Positions 47,161 to 55,895 of a stretch of 64,000 bases of DNA are shown here, piece after piece. The notes below the pieces were generated by a model that saw only the letters and a program-made list of their open reading frames with translations, was not told where the DNA came from and ran no database searches. The DNA is taken from contig NZ_JBGCCU010000006.1 in NCBI RefSeq assembly GCF_041261445.1, positions 310,001-374,000 on the forward strand, in the 5' to 3' direction. Numbering within the stretch: position 1 is the stretch's first letter; each line of letters starts with the position of its first letter. This DNA comes from Catenulispora sp. EB89. GTDB lineage: Bacteria > Actinomycetota > Actinomycetes > Streptomycetales > Catenulisporaceae. Position numbers and translations under genes: made by a program.

Positions 47161-48495
47161 TCACTCCCCCGGCCCAGCAGCCGCCCGCCCCGCCACCTCC
47201 CGCAGTACCTCACCGATCGTGGGTGCCGTGAGCTGCACCTGCCACGGGCGCGCGCCGGCGGCCGCCAGGAAGGCCGCCACCTGCTCGTTGCTCGGGTCGA
47301 CTACCGGTGGGGTCCAGCACAGGCGGCGCAGGGAGTCCGGGGCCAGCAGGTTCTCCACCGGGAGGGTGTGCTGCGCGGCCAGGGCGCCGACTGCTTCGCG
47401 GGCCGCTGTCAGGCGCTCCGCTGCTGCCGGGTCCTTGTCGGCCCAGGCGCGGACTGGGGGTGGGCCGTCGGAGGGGGCGGCGCCGGGCTTTGGGAGTTCG
47501 CCGTCCTTTAGTTGGCGGGCGCGGGTCAGGGCTTCGAAGTAGCGGGGGACGTCTCCGGAGCGCATGCGGCCGCTGAAGCCGGGGATGGTGCGCATCTGGG
47601 CGGCTGTTCCTGGGAGGGACAGGGCGGCGTCGATGATTGCCTGGTCCGGGAGGACGCGGGTGGGGGTCATGTCGCGGCGGCGGGCCAGTTCGTCGCGGGA
47701 TTCCCAGAGGGCTCGGACCACCGCTAGTTGGCGGGGGCGGCGGACTTTGTGGAGGCCGGAGGTGCGGCGCCAGGGTTCGGCGCGGGGTTTGGGCGGCGGG
47801 GCGCTGGCTACGGCGTCGAACTCCTGGTGGGCCCAGTCGAGTTTGCCGGCCGCTCGGAGTTCGTCCTCGATGATGTCGCGGACTTCGACCAGGACTTCGA
47901 CGTCGAGGGCCGCGTAGCGCAGCCAGGCTTCCGGGAGGGGGCGGGTGGACCAGTCGGAGGCCGAGTGGCCCTTCTCCAGTTCCAGCTTCAGGACTTCGGC
48001 GACCAGGGGGCCCAGGCCCACGCGCTCGTGGCCGCCGAGGCGGGCGCCGAGTTCGGTGTCGAACAGGCCGCCGGTGCCGTCCTCGCGGCGGGTCGGCGGG
48101 TGCATGCCGACCTCGGCCAGGCAGGCCAGGTCCTGGGAGGCGGCGTGCAGCACCCATTCGGCGCCGGCCAGGGCCGGGCCGTCGCCGGCCAGGGCCGACA
48201 GGTCCGGGCAGGCGATCGGGTCGATGAGGAACGTGCCGGCGCCCTGGCGGCGTATCTGGACCAGGTAGGCGCGCTGGCTGTACTTGTAGCCGCTGGCCCG
48301 TTCGGCGTCCACGGCGACCGGGCCGGTGCCGGCCGCCAGTGCCTCGACGGCGGCGGCCAGCGCCGGCGCCGTGTCGGTGACCGGCGGCAGGCCTTCGCGC
48401 GGTTCCAGCAGCGGGACCAGGCCGAGCGGCGCTTCGGCGGCCTTCGGGGTCTGCTCGGGGCTCGCCGGTCCGCCCGGCGTACTGGAACTCGTCAC
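47161..48495 (-). CDS. rnd: Ribonuclease D family 3'-5' exonuclease with HRDC domain
   Basis: The 444-residue protein has the DEDDy exonuclease motifs: VAVDAERASGYKYSQRAYLV (D-x-E), WVLHAASQDLACLAEVGMHP (Asp) and LRYAALDVEVLVEVRDI (Y-xxx-D). An HRDC-type domain follows about residues 240-320 (RRDMTPTRVLPDQAIIDAA). RNase D trims the 3' ends of tRNA and other small RNAs. The GTG at 48495 lies 22 bases after the stop of the whiI gene on the same strand, so the two are probably co-transcribed. This pairing matches the conserved order seen around whiI in Streptomyces. Confidence 0.92.
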   Translation of the reverse strand: MTSSSTPGGPASPEQTPKAAEAPLGLVPLLEPREGLPPVTDTAPALAAAVEALAAGTGPVAVDAERASGYKYSQRAYLVQIRRQGAGTFLIDPIACPDLSALAGDGPALAGAEWVLHAASQDLACLAEVGMHPPTRREDGTGGLFDTELGARLGGHERVGLGPLVAEVLKLELEKGHSASDWSTRPLPEAWLRYAALDVEVLVEVRDIIEDELRAAGKLDWAHQEFDAVASAPPPKPRAEPWRRTSGLHKVRRPRQLAVVRALWESRDELARRRDMTPTRVLPDQAIIDAALSLPGTAAQMRTIPGFSGRMRSGDVPRYFEALTRARQLKDGELPKPGAAPSDGPPPVRAWADKDPAAAERLTAAREAVGALAAQHTLPVENLLAPDSLRRLCWTPPVVDPSNEQVAAFLAAAGARPWQVQLTAPTIGEVLREVAGRAAAGPGE

Positions 48496-48517
48496 GCCCT
48501 TACAGTAACGACCGCCG

Positions 48518-49216
48518 TCAGTGAATGGTCCCGCCGCGCAGTGCGACCGCGACCATGCCGGCCCGGTCGCCGGTGCCCAGCTTGCGGGCGATGCGCGCCA
48601 GGTGGCTCTTCACGGTCAGCGCCGAGAGCCCCATGGCCTGTCCGATGGCCTTGTTCGAGCGGCCGTCGGCGACCAGCCGCAGCACCTCGATCTCGCGCGC
48701 CGACAGGTCGCGGCAGCCGGCGTGCGCGGCCTGCGCGGCGCCGTTCGCCCCGGCCAGGGCGGCCGCTCCCGGTGGCAGGCCGCCGGTCGGGCGGACCCGG
48801 TTGGCGCTGGCGGCGTGCACGCCGGTCAGCCCCGGGCGCCCGGCGGTGACCGGGCGCGCCCCGGTGATGACGAAGCCGCGGACGCCCGAGGCCAGGGCGG
48901 CACGGACCGCCCCGGCGTCGTCGGCCGCGGACACGGCCAGACCGCCGGCCCAGCCGGCCGCGCGCATCTCGGCCAGCAGTTGCAGGCCGGACCCGTCCGG
49001 CAGGTGGATGTCCACGACGGCCAGATCGCGTGTGGCGGACATCCGGCTGCGTGCCTCGGCGGCGGTCTGCGCCTCGAGGACGTCGCGGACGCCCAGCGCC
49101 CACAGGTGCCGGGTCACCGACTGGCGTACGCGGGGGTCGGCCACGACGACCATCGCGGTCAGCCGCGCCGGCCGGTATGCGATCAGGTTGGCGGTGTTGT
49201 CGACGAGTACCGACAC
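48518..49216 (-). CDS. whiI: Atypical orphan response regulator, WhiI-like
   Basis: The 232-residue protein has a receiver domain and a C-terminal LuxR/FixJ helix-turn-helix (LSAREIEVLRLVADGRSNKA, then IGQAMGLSALTVKSHLARIA). The receiver keeps the Asp in DLAVVDIHLPDGSGLQLLAE. It lacks the usual acidic pair after strand 1 (VVVADPRVR) and the Lys after strand 5 (RGFVITG), so ordinary phosphorylation is unlikely. No sensor kinase adjoins. Streptomyces WhiI is such a protein; it pairs with BldM to switch on late sporulation genes. The gene order (fadB-fadA, rnd, this gene, DUF3000, hemE) and a sigma-WhiG-type promoter at 49292-49319 support the identity. GTG start with GGAGGAGG nine bases upstream. 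Confidence 0.82.
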   Translation of the reverse strand: MSVLVDNTANLIAYRPARLTAMVVVADPRVRQSVTRHLWALGVRDVLEAQTAAEARSRMSATRDLAVVDIHLPDGSGLQLLAEMRAAGWAGGLAVSAADDAGAVRAALASGVRGFVITGARPVTAGRPGLTGVHAASANRVRPTGGLPPGAAALAGANGAAQAAHAGCRDLSAREIEVLRLVADGRSNKAIGQAMGLSALTVKSHLARIARKLGTGDRAGMVAVALRGGTIH

Positions 49217-49655
49217 CGAACCTCCTCCTGGGGGTGCTGCGAGCTTGTGCTCAGCGGCCGCGTCCGCCGGTAGCGGATCGGTCCATTCAGGTCATCGGCA
49301 GATCAAGCAGGCACCTTTAGGGCTAATGCCCGCAAGTTCACAGAACGGGATGGTGTCGGGCATATGATTATCGGAAAATGCGCTCTGAGCTGCGGTGACG
49401 CGACCTGGGGCGGATCACGGTGACCCTAGGCAAGGGCCAGTGACTCAGAGTGATCAAGCCGGTCCGCAAGCGTCGGACGTGCAGTTCCGCGACCGATGGG
49501 GCGCGACGGACTCAAGGGGTCCGGGGCTGGGCCGTCCGGTGGAACCGGCTGGGCTGATCAGGTGAGCGCCACGTAACACAATGAGGCTGGAGCGACCGGC
49601 GATCAGGAAGTACCGGGAGTACAGGAAGAAACTGAAGGCGCCGGAGTAGCCGAAG
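49217..49655. other. Long intergenic region upstream of whiI
   Basis: These 439 bases contain no gene that I can support. The whiI-proximal part carries the sigma-WhiG-like promoter and an A/T-richer segment (about 49355-49385). The distal part up to the DUF3000 stop holds short hairpins such as CCGGT/ACCGG at 49536-49548, but no strong terminator. Confidence 0.55.
49292..49319 (-). promoter_or_regulatory. Sigma-WhiG-like promoter of whiI
   Basis: On the minus strand TAAA (49319-49316), 16 bases, then GCCGATGA (49299-49292). The consensus for sigma-WhiG, the sporulation sigma factor of Streptomyces, is TAAA-N15/16-GCCGATAA, so seven of eight -10 bases and the whole -35 box match. The start codon of whiI lies about 75 bases downstream. 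In Streptomyces whiI is a direct sigma-WhiG target. Confidence 0.75.
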
Positions 49656-50243
49656 TCAGCGCCGCGACCCGGCCGGCGGCAGGTTCGCCACGCCCTCGTA
49701 CTCCGGCGGCAGACCCGCGCACATCATCATCAGAGCGCACCAGGCCTGCAGATGCGCGGCGAAGTCGATGCCGTCCGGACCGGGCACCGGCGTCCAGGAC
49801 GCCCGGACCTCCACGGCGGTGGTCGCCGGGCGGCCGGACAAGCCGCCGAAGCCGCGCGAGGACGACCGGGAGACCGTGCCGCTCTCCGCGACGAAGGGGG
49901 CGCCGTGCTCGGCCAGCGCGTCCATCAGCCAGGACCAGGCGACCTCGGCCAGCAGCGGGTCCTCGGCGATCTCCGCCTCCAGGTCCGCCTCGACCAGCAC
50001 CACGACCCGCCACGCGCCGCGCCACTCCTCGTGCCCGCCGGGCCGGTGCAGCAGCACCAGGCGGCCGGTGGCCAGGTCCTCCTCGCCGACGACCACGCCG
50101 CCGCCGACGGCGTGCGTGAAGGGGGCCAGGTTCACCGGGGCCGGCAGCTCGTCGAGCTCGATCGCGGCCGGCGGCGACGCCGCCGACAGGGCGGCGACGG
50201 CCTCCGCGAACTCCCGCGGGTCGCCCGCGCGGCTGGATGCCAT
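49656..50243 (-). CDS. DUF3000-family protein
   Basis: The 195-residue protein is recognised from the actinobacterial DUF3000 family by its position and by WLMDALAEHGAPFVAESGTV and AHLQAWCALMMMCAGLPPEY. It is soluble, without signal peptide or membrane helix. The function is unknown. It sits between whiI and hemE, where DUF3000 genes are found in Streptomyces. The start is the ATG at 50243; a longer reading from further upstream would run through hemE antisense and is not real. The gene is divergent from hemE. Confidence 0.85.
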   Translation of the reverse strand: MASSRAGDPREFAEAVAALSAASPPAAIELDELPAPVNLAPFTHAVGGGVVVGEEDLATGRLVLLHRPGGHEEWRGAWRVVVLVEADLEAEIAEDPLLAEVAWSWLMDALAEHGAPFVAESGTVSRSSSRGFGGLSGRPATTAVEVRASWTPVPGPDGIDFAAHLQAWCALMMMCAGLPPEYEGVANLPPAGSRR

Positions 50244-50459
50244 GGGTGAAGCGTACGCCGCCCCGGCTCGCGGCCGACGGGAGGCGCGCTGGCACCGGGC
50301 CGACAGGAAGCGCCGGCACGGGGCGCCCGACGCCGGACCCCGGACGCCGGCCATGCCGACACCTCGTCGGGAACCGTCCGCAAAACAGCAAGACCCGGGC
50401 ATCAGCCACCCCGGCGAACGTGCGACCATCAAAGGGTGACCGACGACAGGAGCGAAGCC

Positions 50460-51563
50460 GTGCATGACAGCGTGACCGTCACCGAGGTCCCGGCCCCGCG
50501 CGGCGAGGCCGCCCCGGGCGCCTCCCGCGGCGCCGCCGCCGACAGCGACCTGGTCCGCGCCGCACGCCGCGAGCCCGTCGGCCACACCCCGGTCTGGTTC
50601 ATGCGCATGGCCGGCCGCTCGCTGCCGGAATACCGGAAGGTGCGCGCCGGCATCCCGATGCTGGACTCCTGCCTGCGCCCGGACCTGGTGACCGAGATCA
50701 CCCTGCAGCCGGTGCGCCGCTACGGCGTGGACGCCGCGGTCTTCTTCAGCGACATCGTGGTGCCGCTCAAGGCGATCGGCGTGGACGTGGAGATCGTGCC
50801 GAACGTCGGCCCGGTGTTCGCGAACCCGGTCCGGGACTTCTCCGACCTGGACCAACTCCGTCCGCTGGACCCGGCCGCGGACTTCGGGTTCGTGACCGAG
50901 GCGGTCGGGCAGCTGGTCGGCGAGCTCGGCGCGACCCCGCTGATCGGCTTCGGCGGCGCGCCGTTCACGGTCGCGAGCTACCTCATCGAGGGCGGCCCGT
51001 CGAAGAACCACGAGAAGACCAAGGCGATGATGCTCGGCGCGCCGGAGCTGTTCGCCGCGCTGCTGGACCGGCTGGCCGACCTGAGCGCCGCGTTCCTGCG
51101 GGTGCAGATCGAGGCCGGCGCGAGCGTGGTGCAGCTGTTCGACTCCTGGGCCGGCGCGCTGGCGCCGCGCGACTACGAGCGCTACGTGCTGCCGCACAGC
51201 GCGAAGGTGCTGGCCTCGGTGGCCGATCTCGGCGTGCCGCGCATCCACTTCGGCGTCGGCACCGGCGAGCTGCTGCCGCTGATGGCCGGCGCGGGCGCGG
51301 ACGTGATCGGCGTGGACTGGCGGGTGCCGCTGGACGAGGCCTCGCGCCGCGTCGGGCCGGAGTACGCGGTGCAGGGCAACCTGGACCCGGCGGTGATGTT
51401 CGCGCCGTGGCCGGTGATCGAGACCCGGGTGCGCGAGATCCTCGCCGAGGGCGCGCGGACCCCGGGCCACATCTTCAACCTGGGCCACGGCGTGACGCCG
51501 GACATGGACCCGGACCGGCTGACCCGGGTCGTCGAGCTGGTGCACGAGGCTTCAGCGCGCTAA
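50460..51563 (+). CDS. hemE: Uroporphyrinogen decarboxylase
   Basis: The enzyme converts uroporphyrinogen III to coproporphyrinogen III in heme synthesis. The 367-residue protein has the HemE phrases [74 protein letters not shown] and [17 protein letters not shown] choose the GTG at 50460, seven bases after AGGAG; an in-frame GTG at 50436 is an alternative with no ribosome site. It starts a rightward hemE-hemY-hemQ set. Confidence 0.96.
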   Translation: MHDSVTVTEVPAPRGEAAPGASRGAAADSDLVRAARREPVGHTPVWFMRMAGRSLPEYRKVRAGIPMLDSCLRPDLVTEITLQPVRRYGVDAAVFFSDIVVPLKAIGVDVEIVPNVGPVFANPVRDFSDLDQLRPLDPAADFGFVTEAVGQLVGELGATPLIGFGGAPFTVASYLIEGGPSKNHEKTKAMMLGAPELFAALLDRLADLSAAFLRVQIEAGASVVQLFDSWAGALAPRDYERYVLPHSAKVLASVADLGVPRIHFGVGTGELLPLMAGAGADVIGVDWRVPLDEASRRVGPEYAVQGNLDPAVMFAPWPVIETRVREILAEGARTPGHIFNLGHGVTPDMDPDRLTRVVELVHEASAR

Positions 51564-51633
51564 AGGGGCGCGCGCGAACGGCACGGAAGGCACGGAAGGG
51601 GCCGCGGCGGTGGGCGCGACACAGGGGGCTGCG

Positions 51634-53112
51634 ATGACGGAGCAGACAGCGTCTCAGGGTTCGAGGTCGGGCCGCGGGTCCGGATCGAGGCCGGGCACCG
51701 TGGCCGTGATCGGCGGTGGTGTCTCGGGGCTGGCGGCGGCCTGGTATCTGAAGCAGGAGCTGCCGGACGCGGCCGTGACGGTCTTCGAGGGCTCGCCGCG
51801 GCTCGGCGGCAAGCTGGCGGTCGCCGAGGTCGGCGGGGTCCGGGTGGACCTGGGCGCGGAGTCGATCCTGAACCGGCGGCCCGAGGCCGTCGATCTGGCG
51901 CGGGCCGTGGGCCTGGCCGACGACATCGTGCATCCGGCGACCGCCTCGGCCTCGGTCTGGAGCCGCGGCGAGCTGGTGCCGATGCCCAGGGGGCACCTGA
52001 TGGGCGTCCCGGGCGATCCGGGCGTCCTGACCGGACTGCTGTCGGCGGCCGGGCTCCGGCGGGCCGAGGCGGGACCGGCACTGCCGTCCCGCTCGCGGCT
52101 GCGCACCGAGGCCGAGACCGACGACATCGCGGTCGGCGAGTTCGTGGCCGAGCGGTTCGGGCGCGAGGTCGTGGACCGGCTGGTCGAACCGCTGCTCGGC
52201 GGGGTCTACGCGGGCCACGCCGACGAGATCTCGTTGCGGGCCGCGGTTCCGGCGCTGGTGCCGGCGTTCGAGTCGGGCCAGCCGCTGGACGAGGCGGTGT
52301 CGAAGATCCTGGCCGCGCAGGCGGGTGCGGCCAACCCCAAACCGGTGTTCGCGGGCATCCGCGGCGGCGTGGGACGCTTCCCGGCGGCGTTGACAGAGTC
52401 CTGCGAAAGCGCGGGCGTCACGATCCGGCGCGAGACGATGGTCAGGGAACTGACTCGGACCGCCGAGGGCTGGCGCCTGGTTTCCGGTCCGGTGCCCTCG
52501 CCGGTGGCGCACGAGTTCGACGCGGTGATCGTGGCGGTGCCGGGTACTCCGGCCGCGCGGCTGCTGAAGGACGCCGCGCCAGAGGCGGCAGCGGAGCTCT
52601 CAGGGATCGAATACGCCTCGGTCGCGCTGGCCACGTTCGTGTTCGACGGCGCGACGCTTCCGGCCGGCAGCGGCTTCCTCGTACCGCCGGCGGACGGACG
52701 GTTCATCAAGGCTTCGACGTTCTCCAGCGTCAAGTGGTCGTGGCTCGGCGAGTCCGGCAAGACGGTGGTGCGGGCGTCGGTGGGACGGCATCGCGAGGCG
52801 GCCGACCTGCAGCGTGAGGACAGCGAGCTGGCGGCGTTGGCGCTGGCCGACGTCCGGACCGCGATCGGCGCGCCGGACGCGCTCGGCGAGCCCGTCGACT
52901 GGCACGTGCAGCGCTGGGGCGGCGGGCTTCCGCAGTACGCGGTCGGGCACGTGGCGCGCGTGGAGCGGATCCGCTCGGCGGTGGCGGCGCAGCCGGGGCT
53001 GGCGGTGTGCGGGGCGGCCTACGACGGCGTCGGGATCGCGGCGTGCGTCGCCTCGGCGCTGCGCGCGGCGCGGGAAATCAGTGCCGGGCCGCAGAGCCCG
53101 GAACACCCATAA
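51634..53112 (+). CDS. hemY: Coproporphyrinogen/protoporphyrinogen oxidase (HemY-type)
   Basis: The 492-residue flavoprotein has the FAD dinucleotide site [20 protein letters not shown] and the HemY phrases [38 protein letters not shown] and [18 protein letters not shown]. The C-terminal [20 protein letters not shown] also belongs to the family. In Gram-positive bacteria this enzyme oxidises coproporphyrinogen III to coproporphyrin III (also named CgoX). The ATG at 51634 has AGGGGG five bases upstream. It lies 70 bases after hemE and 14 bases before hemQ, consistent with one operon for coproporphyrin-dependent heme synthesis. Confidence 0.95.
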   Translation: MTEQTASQGSRSGRGSGSRPGTVAVIGGGVSGLAAAWYLKQELPDAAVTVFEGSPRLGGKLAVAEVGGVRVDLGAESILNRRPEAVDLARAVGLADDIVHPATASASVWSRGELVPMPRGHLMGVPGDPGVLTGLLSAAGLRRAEAGPALPSRSRLRTEAETDDIAVGEFVAERFGREVVDRLVEPLLGGVYAGHADEISLRAAVPALVPAFESGQPLDEAVSKILAAQAGAANPKPVFAGIRGGVGRFPAALTESCESAGVTIRRETMVRELTRTAEGWRLVSGPVPSPVAHEFDAVIVAVPGTPAARLLKDAAPEAAAELSGIEYASVALATFVFDGATLPAGSGFLVPPADGRFIKASTFSSVKWSWLGESGKTVVRASVGRHREAADLQREDSELAALALADVRTAIGAPDALGEPVDWHVQRWGGGLPQYAVGHVARVERIRSAVAAQPGLAVCGAAYDGVGIAACVASALRAAREISAGPQSPEHP

Positions 53113-53126
53113 GGAAGAATGGCGAC

Positions 53127-53885
53127 ATGAGCGACAGCGGTAACGAAACCCAGGACGAGCGCCCGGGCGGCGTGGTCAGCAGCGTCCGCATCGGCAAGCG
53201 CGCGGTGGAGCTGAACGAGGTCACGCGCTACGCGCTGTGGAGCGTGTTCAAGGTGCGGCAGGACCTGCCGGAATCCGACGACGCGCGCGCCGACCTCGCC
53301 GCCGAGGTGGAGACCCTGTTCGAGGCGCTGGCCAAGGACGACGTGGTGGTGCGCGGGAGCTACGACGTGTCCGGCTTCCGGCATGACGCCGACTTCATGT
53401 TCTGGCTGCACGCCGATACCTCCGACGCGCTCCAGGACGCCTACCAGCGCTTCCGCCGCACCGCGTTCGGCCGTCTGACCGAGCCGGTGTGGTCGCAGAT
53501 GGCGCTGCATCGGCCCGCGGAGTTCAACAAGAGCCACGTCCCGGCGTTCGTCGCCGACGAGACGCCGCGCGGCTACATCGCGGTGTACCCGTTCGTGCGC
53601 GGCTACGAGTGGTACCTGCTGGAGGACGCCGAGCGCCGCCGCCTGCTGGCCGAGCACGGGATGATGTCGCGGGAGTACCCGGACGTGCGGGCCAACACGG
53701 TGCCGTCGTTCGCGCTCGGCGACTACGAGTGGATCCTGGCGTTCGAGGCGGACGCGCTGGACCGGATCGTGGACCTGATGCGGCACCTGCGCGGGTCGGA
53801 GACCCGGCGGCACGTGCGCGAGGAGGTGCCGTTCTACACCGGGAAGCGGCGCTCGGTCGCGGAGATCGTCGCGGCGCTGCCGTAG
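53127..53885 (+). CDS. hemQ: Coproheme decarboxylase (HemQ/ChdC)
   Basis: The 252-residue protein belongs to the chlorite-dismutase-like family in the clade that decarboxylates coproheme to heme b. Family features include [40 protein letters not shown], the probable heme-ligand His in [20 protein letters not shown], and [20 protein letters not shown]. HemQ is the last enzyme of the coproporphyrin route; no hemN-type enzyme is needed. The ATG at 53127 follows AAGGAAG. It completes the hemE-hemY-hemQ set. A 13-base tandem repeat begins exactly at its stop codon. Confidence 0.96.
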   Translation: MSDSGNETQDERPGGVVSSVRIGKRAVELNEVTRYALWSVFKVRQDLPESDDARADLAAEVETLFEALAKDDVVVRGSYDVSGFRHDADFMFWLHADTSDALQDAYQRFRRTAFGRLTEPVWSQMALHRPAEFNKSHVPAFVADETPRGYIAVYPFVRGYEWYLLEDAERRRLLAEHGMMSREYPDVRANTVPSFALGDYEWILAFEADALDRIVDLMRHLRGSETRRHVREEVPFYTGKRRSVAEIVAALP

Positions 53886-53949
53886 GTCTGTGTCATAGGT
53901 CTGTGTCATAGCTCAGTGCCACAGGTCAGTGCCGCAGGTCAGTAGTACC
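53885..53949. repeat. 13-bp tandem repeat, about five copies
   Basis: Units start at 53885, 53898, 53911, 53924 and 53937 (consensus GGTCWGTGYCAYA). The first two are identical. The array begins at the last base of the hemQ stop codon and runs into the 3' end of the convergent lipoprotein gene. Confidence 0.85.
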
Positions 53950-54481
53950 AGACGGCCACGCCTTTGTGGTGGGAGCACGTGCCGTCCGGCGACGTGCTGT
54001 AGCTGTAGGTGCCGTCGTGGCACAGGGCGCCGGCGCCGCTCGGATGGGGTTCGCCGGCGCCGCAGGTGGCCGTGCCCTCGTCGATGGTCGCGTGGTGCAT
54101 GCAGCTCGCGGCCTCGGTGGTCGGCGCGGGCGGCGGCGCGGTGGTGTGCGAGGGCGGTGCGGCGGAGGTCGTCGGAGCGATCCGCGGCTGCGGCGACGTG
54201 TGCGCGGCGGAAGTGGTCGGTGCGGCGTGCGCCGCCGACGACGTCCGGGCGGCCGGGGCCGAGGTGGTCGGAGCGATCCGTGCGGCCGACGACGTCGGAG
54301 CCGCGGCCGCGGCCGCCGTGTGCGTGCTCGACGGCGCTGCCGGACTCGTGCTCGTATTCGTACTCTGCGAAACGCTGACCTGCGCCTGCGGCGAAGCCGA
54401 GCCCGAGGTCGTCGACTGACAAGCCGCCGTCGAAGCCGCGATCGCGCACGCCAAAACCAGCGCCCACCTGTGGCGGAGCAT
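53939..54481 (-). CDS. Lipoprotein with C-terminal DUF3761 domain
   Basis: The ATG at 54481 has a purine-rich GGGGAGGGGAA site just upstream and begins a lipoprotein signal (ALVLACAIAASTAACQST, with a lipobox-like TAAC). Upstream in-frame starts add no signal features. The 180-residue precursor has a long Ala/Thr/Ser/Pro-rich spacer (residues ~25-125) and a C-terminal Cys-containing domain, ALCHDGTYSYSTSPDGTCSH then HKGVAVWYY, that matches DUF3761. It should sit on the outer face of the membrane; the function is unknown. Confidence 0.78.
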   Translation of the reverse strand: MLRHRWALVLACAIAASTAACQSTTSGSASPQAQVSVSQSTNTSTSPAAPSSTHTAAAAAAPTSSAARIAPTTSAPAARTSSAAHAAPTTSAAHTSPQPRIAPTTSAAPPSHTTAPPPAPTTEAASCMHHATIDEGTATCGAGEPHPSGAGALCHDGTYSYSTSPDGTCSHHKGVAVWYY

Positions 54482-54560
54482 AGGGTTCCCCTCCCCAAAA
54501 GCCGGCACCCGCAGCCGGCTGGAGCACCACCCTGGCACTGTTCGGCCGTCGGCGAAACGC

Positions 54561-54896
54561 TTAAGGCCCTGTCGGCCGCGCCGCATCGGGACGCCGTGCC
54601 AGCCCGGTCGCCCCGAGCACCACGCCCCCGGCCCCGGCCGCGCCGGCCAGCGCCGCGCCGATCAGCTGCCGCGTCATCGACGGGCTCGACGCGCACGGCC
54701 CCTTGCCCGAGTACTGGAGCCCGGGCGGCAGCGGATAGCGCCGGAACAGCGGCGATCCGCAGTCGACCCGGATCCGGGCCACCGTGACGCCGCTGGTGGA
54801 CACGTCGATGTCGAGATGCGAGTGGGCGAAGCCGACGTACGCTGCTCCCAGGAGCAGGAGGACGCCCAGGACGGTCAGGATCCAGGATTGCCGCAC
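54561..54896 (-). CDS. Small membrane protein, 111 residues
   Basis: I do not recognise this protein. It has an N-terminal membrane helix (WILTVLGVLLLLGAAYVGFA), an extracytoplasmic middle with two Cys (RIRVDCGSPLFRRYP, GKGPCASS) and a second hydrophobic Ala/Gly-rich helix near the C terminus ([20 protein letters not shown]). Two helices with an external disulfide-capable loop fit a small membrane protein. The GTG at 54896 is taken as the start. The gene lies upstream of the DUF3761 lipoprotein on the same strand, 79 bases before its ATG, so they may be co-transcribed. Confidence 0.65.
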   Translation of the reverse strand: MRQSWILTVLGVLLLLGAAYVGFAHSHLDIDVSTSGVTVARIRVDCGSPLFRRYPLPPGLQYSGKGPCASSPSMTRQLIGAALAGAAGAGGVVLGATGLARRPDAARPTGP

Positions 54897-54966
54897 ACCG
54901 TCTCAGACCTCCGACAGGCCACGATGGTTGTAGCGGGATCCCGAGGTGAACACGGACCCGTTTCAC

Positions 54967-55017
54967 GTACTGACCCGCATCGGGTACCGACCTGTATCAG
55001 GTACCGACCCGTATCAG
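54967..55017. repeat. 17-bp tandem repeat, three copies
   Basis: Units start at 54967, 54984 and 55001 (consensus GTACCGACCYGTATCAG). The array overlaps the kdpE stop codon at 55014-55016 and continues into the spacer. Confidence 0.85.
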
Positions 55018-55706
55018 GGCACGAACCGGTACCCGGTCCCGTACTCCGTCATCAGATGCCGCGGGTTCTGCGGGTCGTCCTCCAGCTTGCGCCGCAGCCG
55101 CGCCATGTGGAACCGCAGGTACCCGGCCTCGCCGGTGTGGCTGTTCCCCCACACGTCCGCCAGCAGCCGCGCCGTGCTGACCAGCTGCCCGGGGTGCCGC
55201 AGCAGGATCTCCAGCAGCGCCCACTCGGTCCGCGTCAGCCGGACCGGATCGCCCTCGCGGGCCACGCTGTGCGCCACCAGGTCGATGTCGCAGCTGCCCA
55301 GCCGCACCGAGCTGGTCTCGGCGCCCGCGACGCCGGCGTTGGCCTGCTGGTGGCGGCGGATCACGGCGCGCAGCCGGGCCAGCAGCTCCTCCATGGCGAA
55401 CGGCTTGGTCACGTAGTCGTCGGCGCCGGCGTCGAGCGCGTGGATCTTCTCCTGCGGGTCGGCCCGGCCGGACAGGACCACGATCGGGACCGTGGTCCAG
55501 CCGCGCAGTCCCAGGATCACTTCGACCCCGTCCATGTCCGGCAGGCCGAGGTCCAGCAGGACCGCGTCGGGCAGCCGGCGGGCCGCACTGGCCAGCGCGT
55601 CGACCCCGTTGGCCGCCGTCTCGACCTCGTAGGTCCGGGACTTCAGGTTGATGCGCAGGGCGCGCAGGATCTGCGGCTCGTCGTCGACGACCAGGATGCG
55701 GGTCAC
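55014..55706 (-). CDS. kdpE: OmpR-family response regulator, KdpE-like
   Basis: The 230-residue protein has a receiver with the acidic pair (RILVVDDEPQILRALRINLK), the phospho-acceptor Asp (AVLLDLGLPDMDGVEVILGL) and the Lys (DDYVTKPFAMEELLARLRAV). An OmpR-type winged helix follows (RLTRTEWALLEILLRHPGQL, ending TEYGTGYRFVP). The close match to KdpE and its place beside a K+ importer and the kdp operon support the name. KdpE normally activates kdpFABC together with the sensor KdpD, but no kdpD gene is in this window. The GTG start at 55706 has GAGG nearby; the frame stays open upstream without a ribosome site. Confidence 0.85.
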   Translation of the reverse strand: MTRILVVDDEPQILRALRINLKSRTYEVETAANGVDALASAARRLPDAVLLDLGLPDMDGVEVILGLRGWTTVPIVVLSGRADPQEKIHALDAGADDYVTKPFAMEELLARLRAVIRRHQQANAGVAGAETSSVRLGSCDIDLVAHSVAREGDPVRLTRTEWALLEILLRHPGQLVSTARLLADVWGNSHTGEAGYLRFHMARLRRKLEDDPQNPRHLMTEYGTGYRFVP

Positions 55707-55895
55707 TGGCTCCCTCAGTTCTCGTCCGAAGTCGGGCACTCGTGACAAGTCAACAGTCCCGGTAGGCCGCCCAGGGGTTGTGCTCGCGCGATGCAAACGC
55801 CGGCCGGCTCGATGCAAATGGCCGCCCCGCGCTCGCGCTCCACGGCAGAGGCGGTCCGCAGCCCATTCAACCAGGCCGGTCGGCGGCGCACGGGA

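Noticed and set aside
49656-51545. Long minus-strand frame covering both DUF3000 and hemE
   Set aside because: The part opposite hemE has no protein character; the true DUF3000 start is the ATG at 50243.
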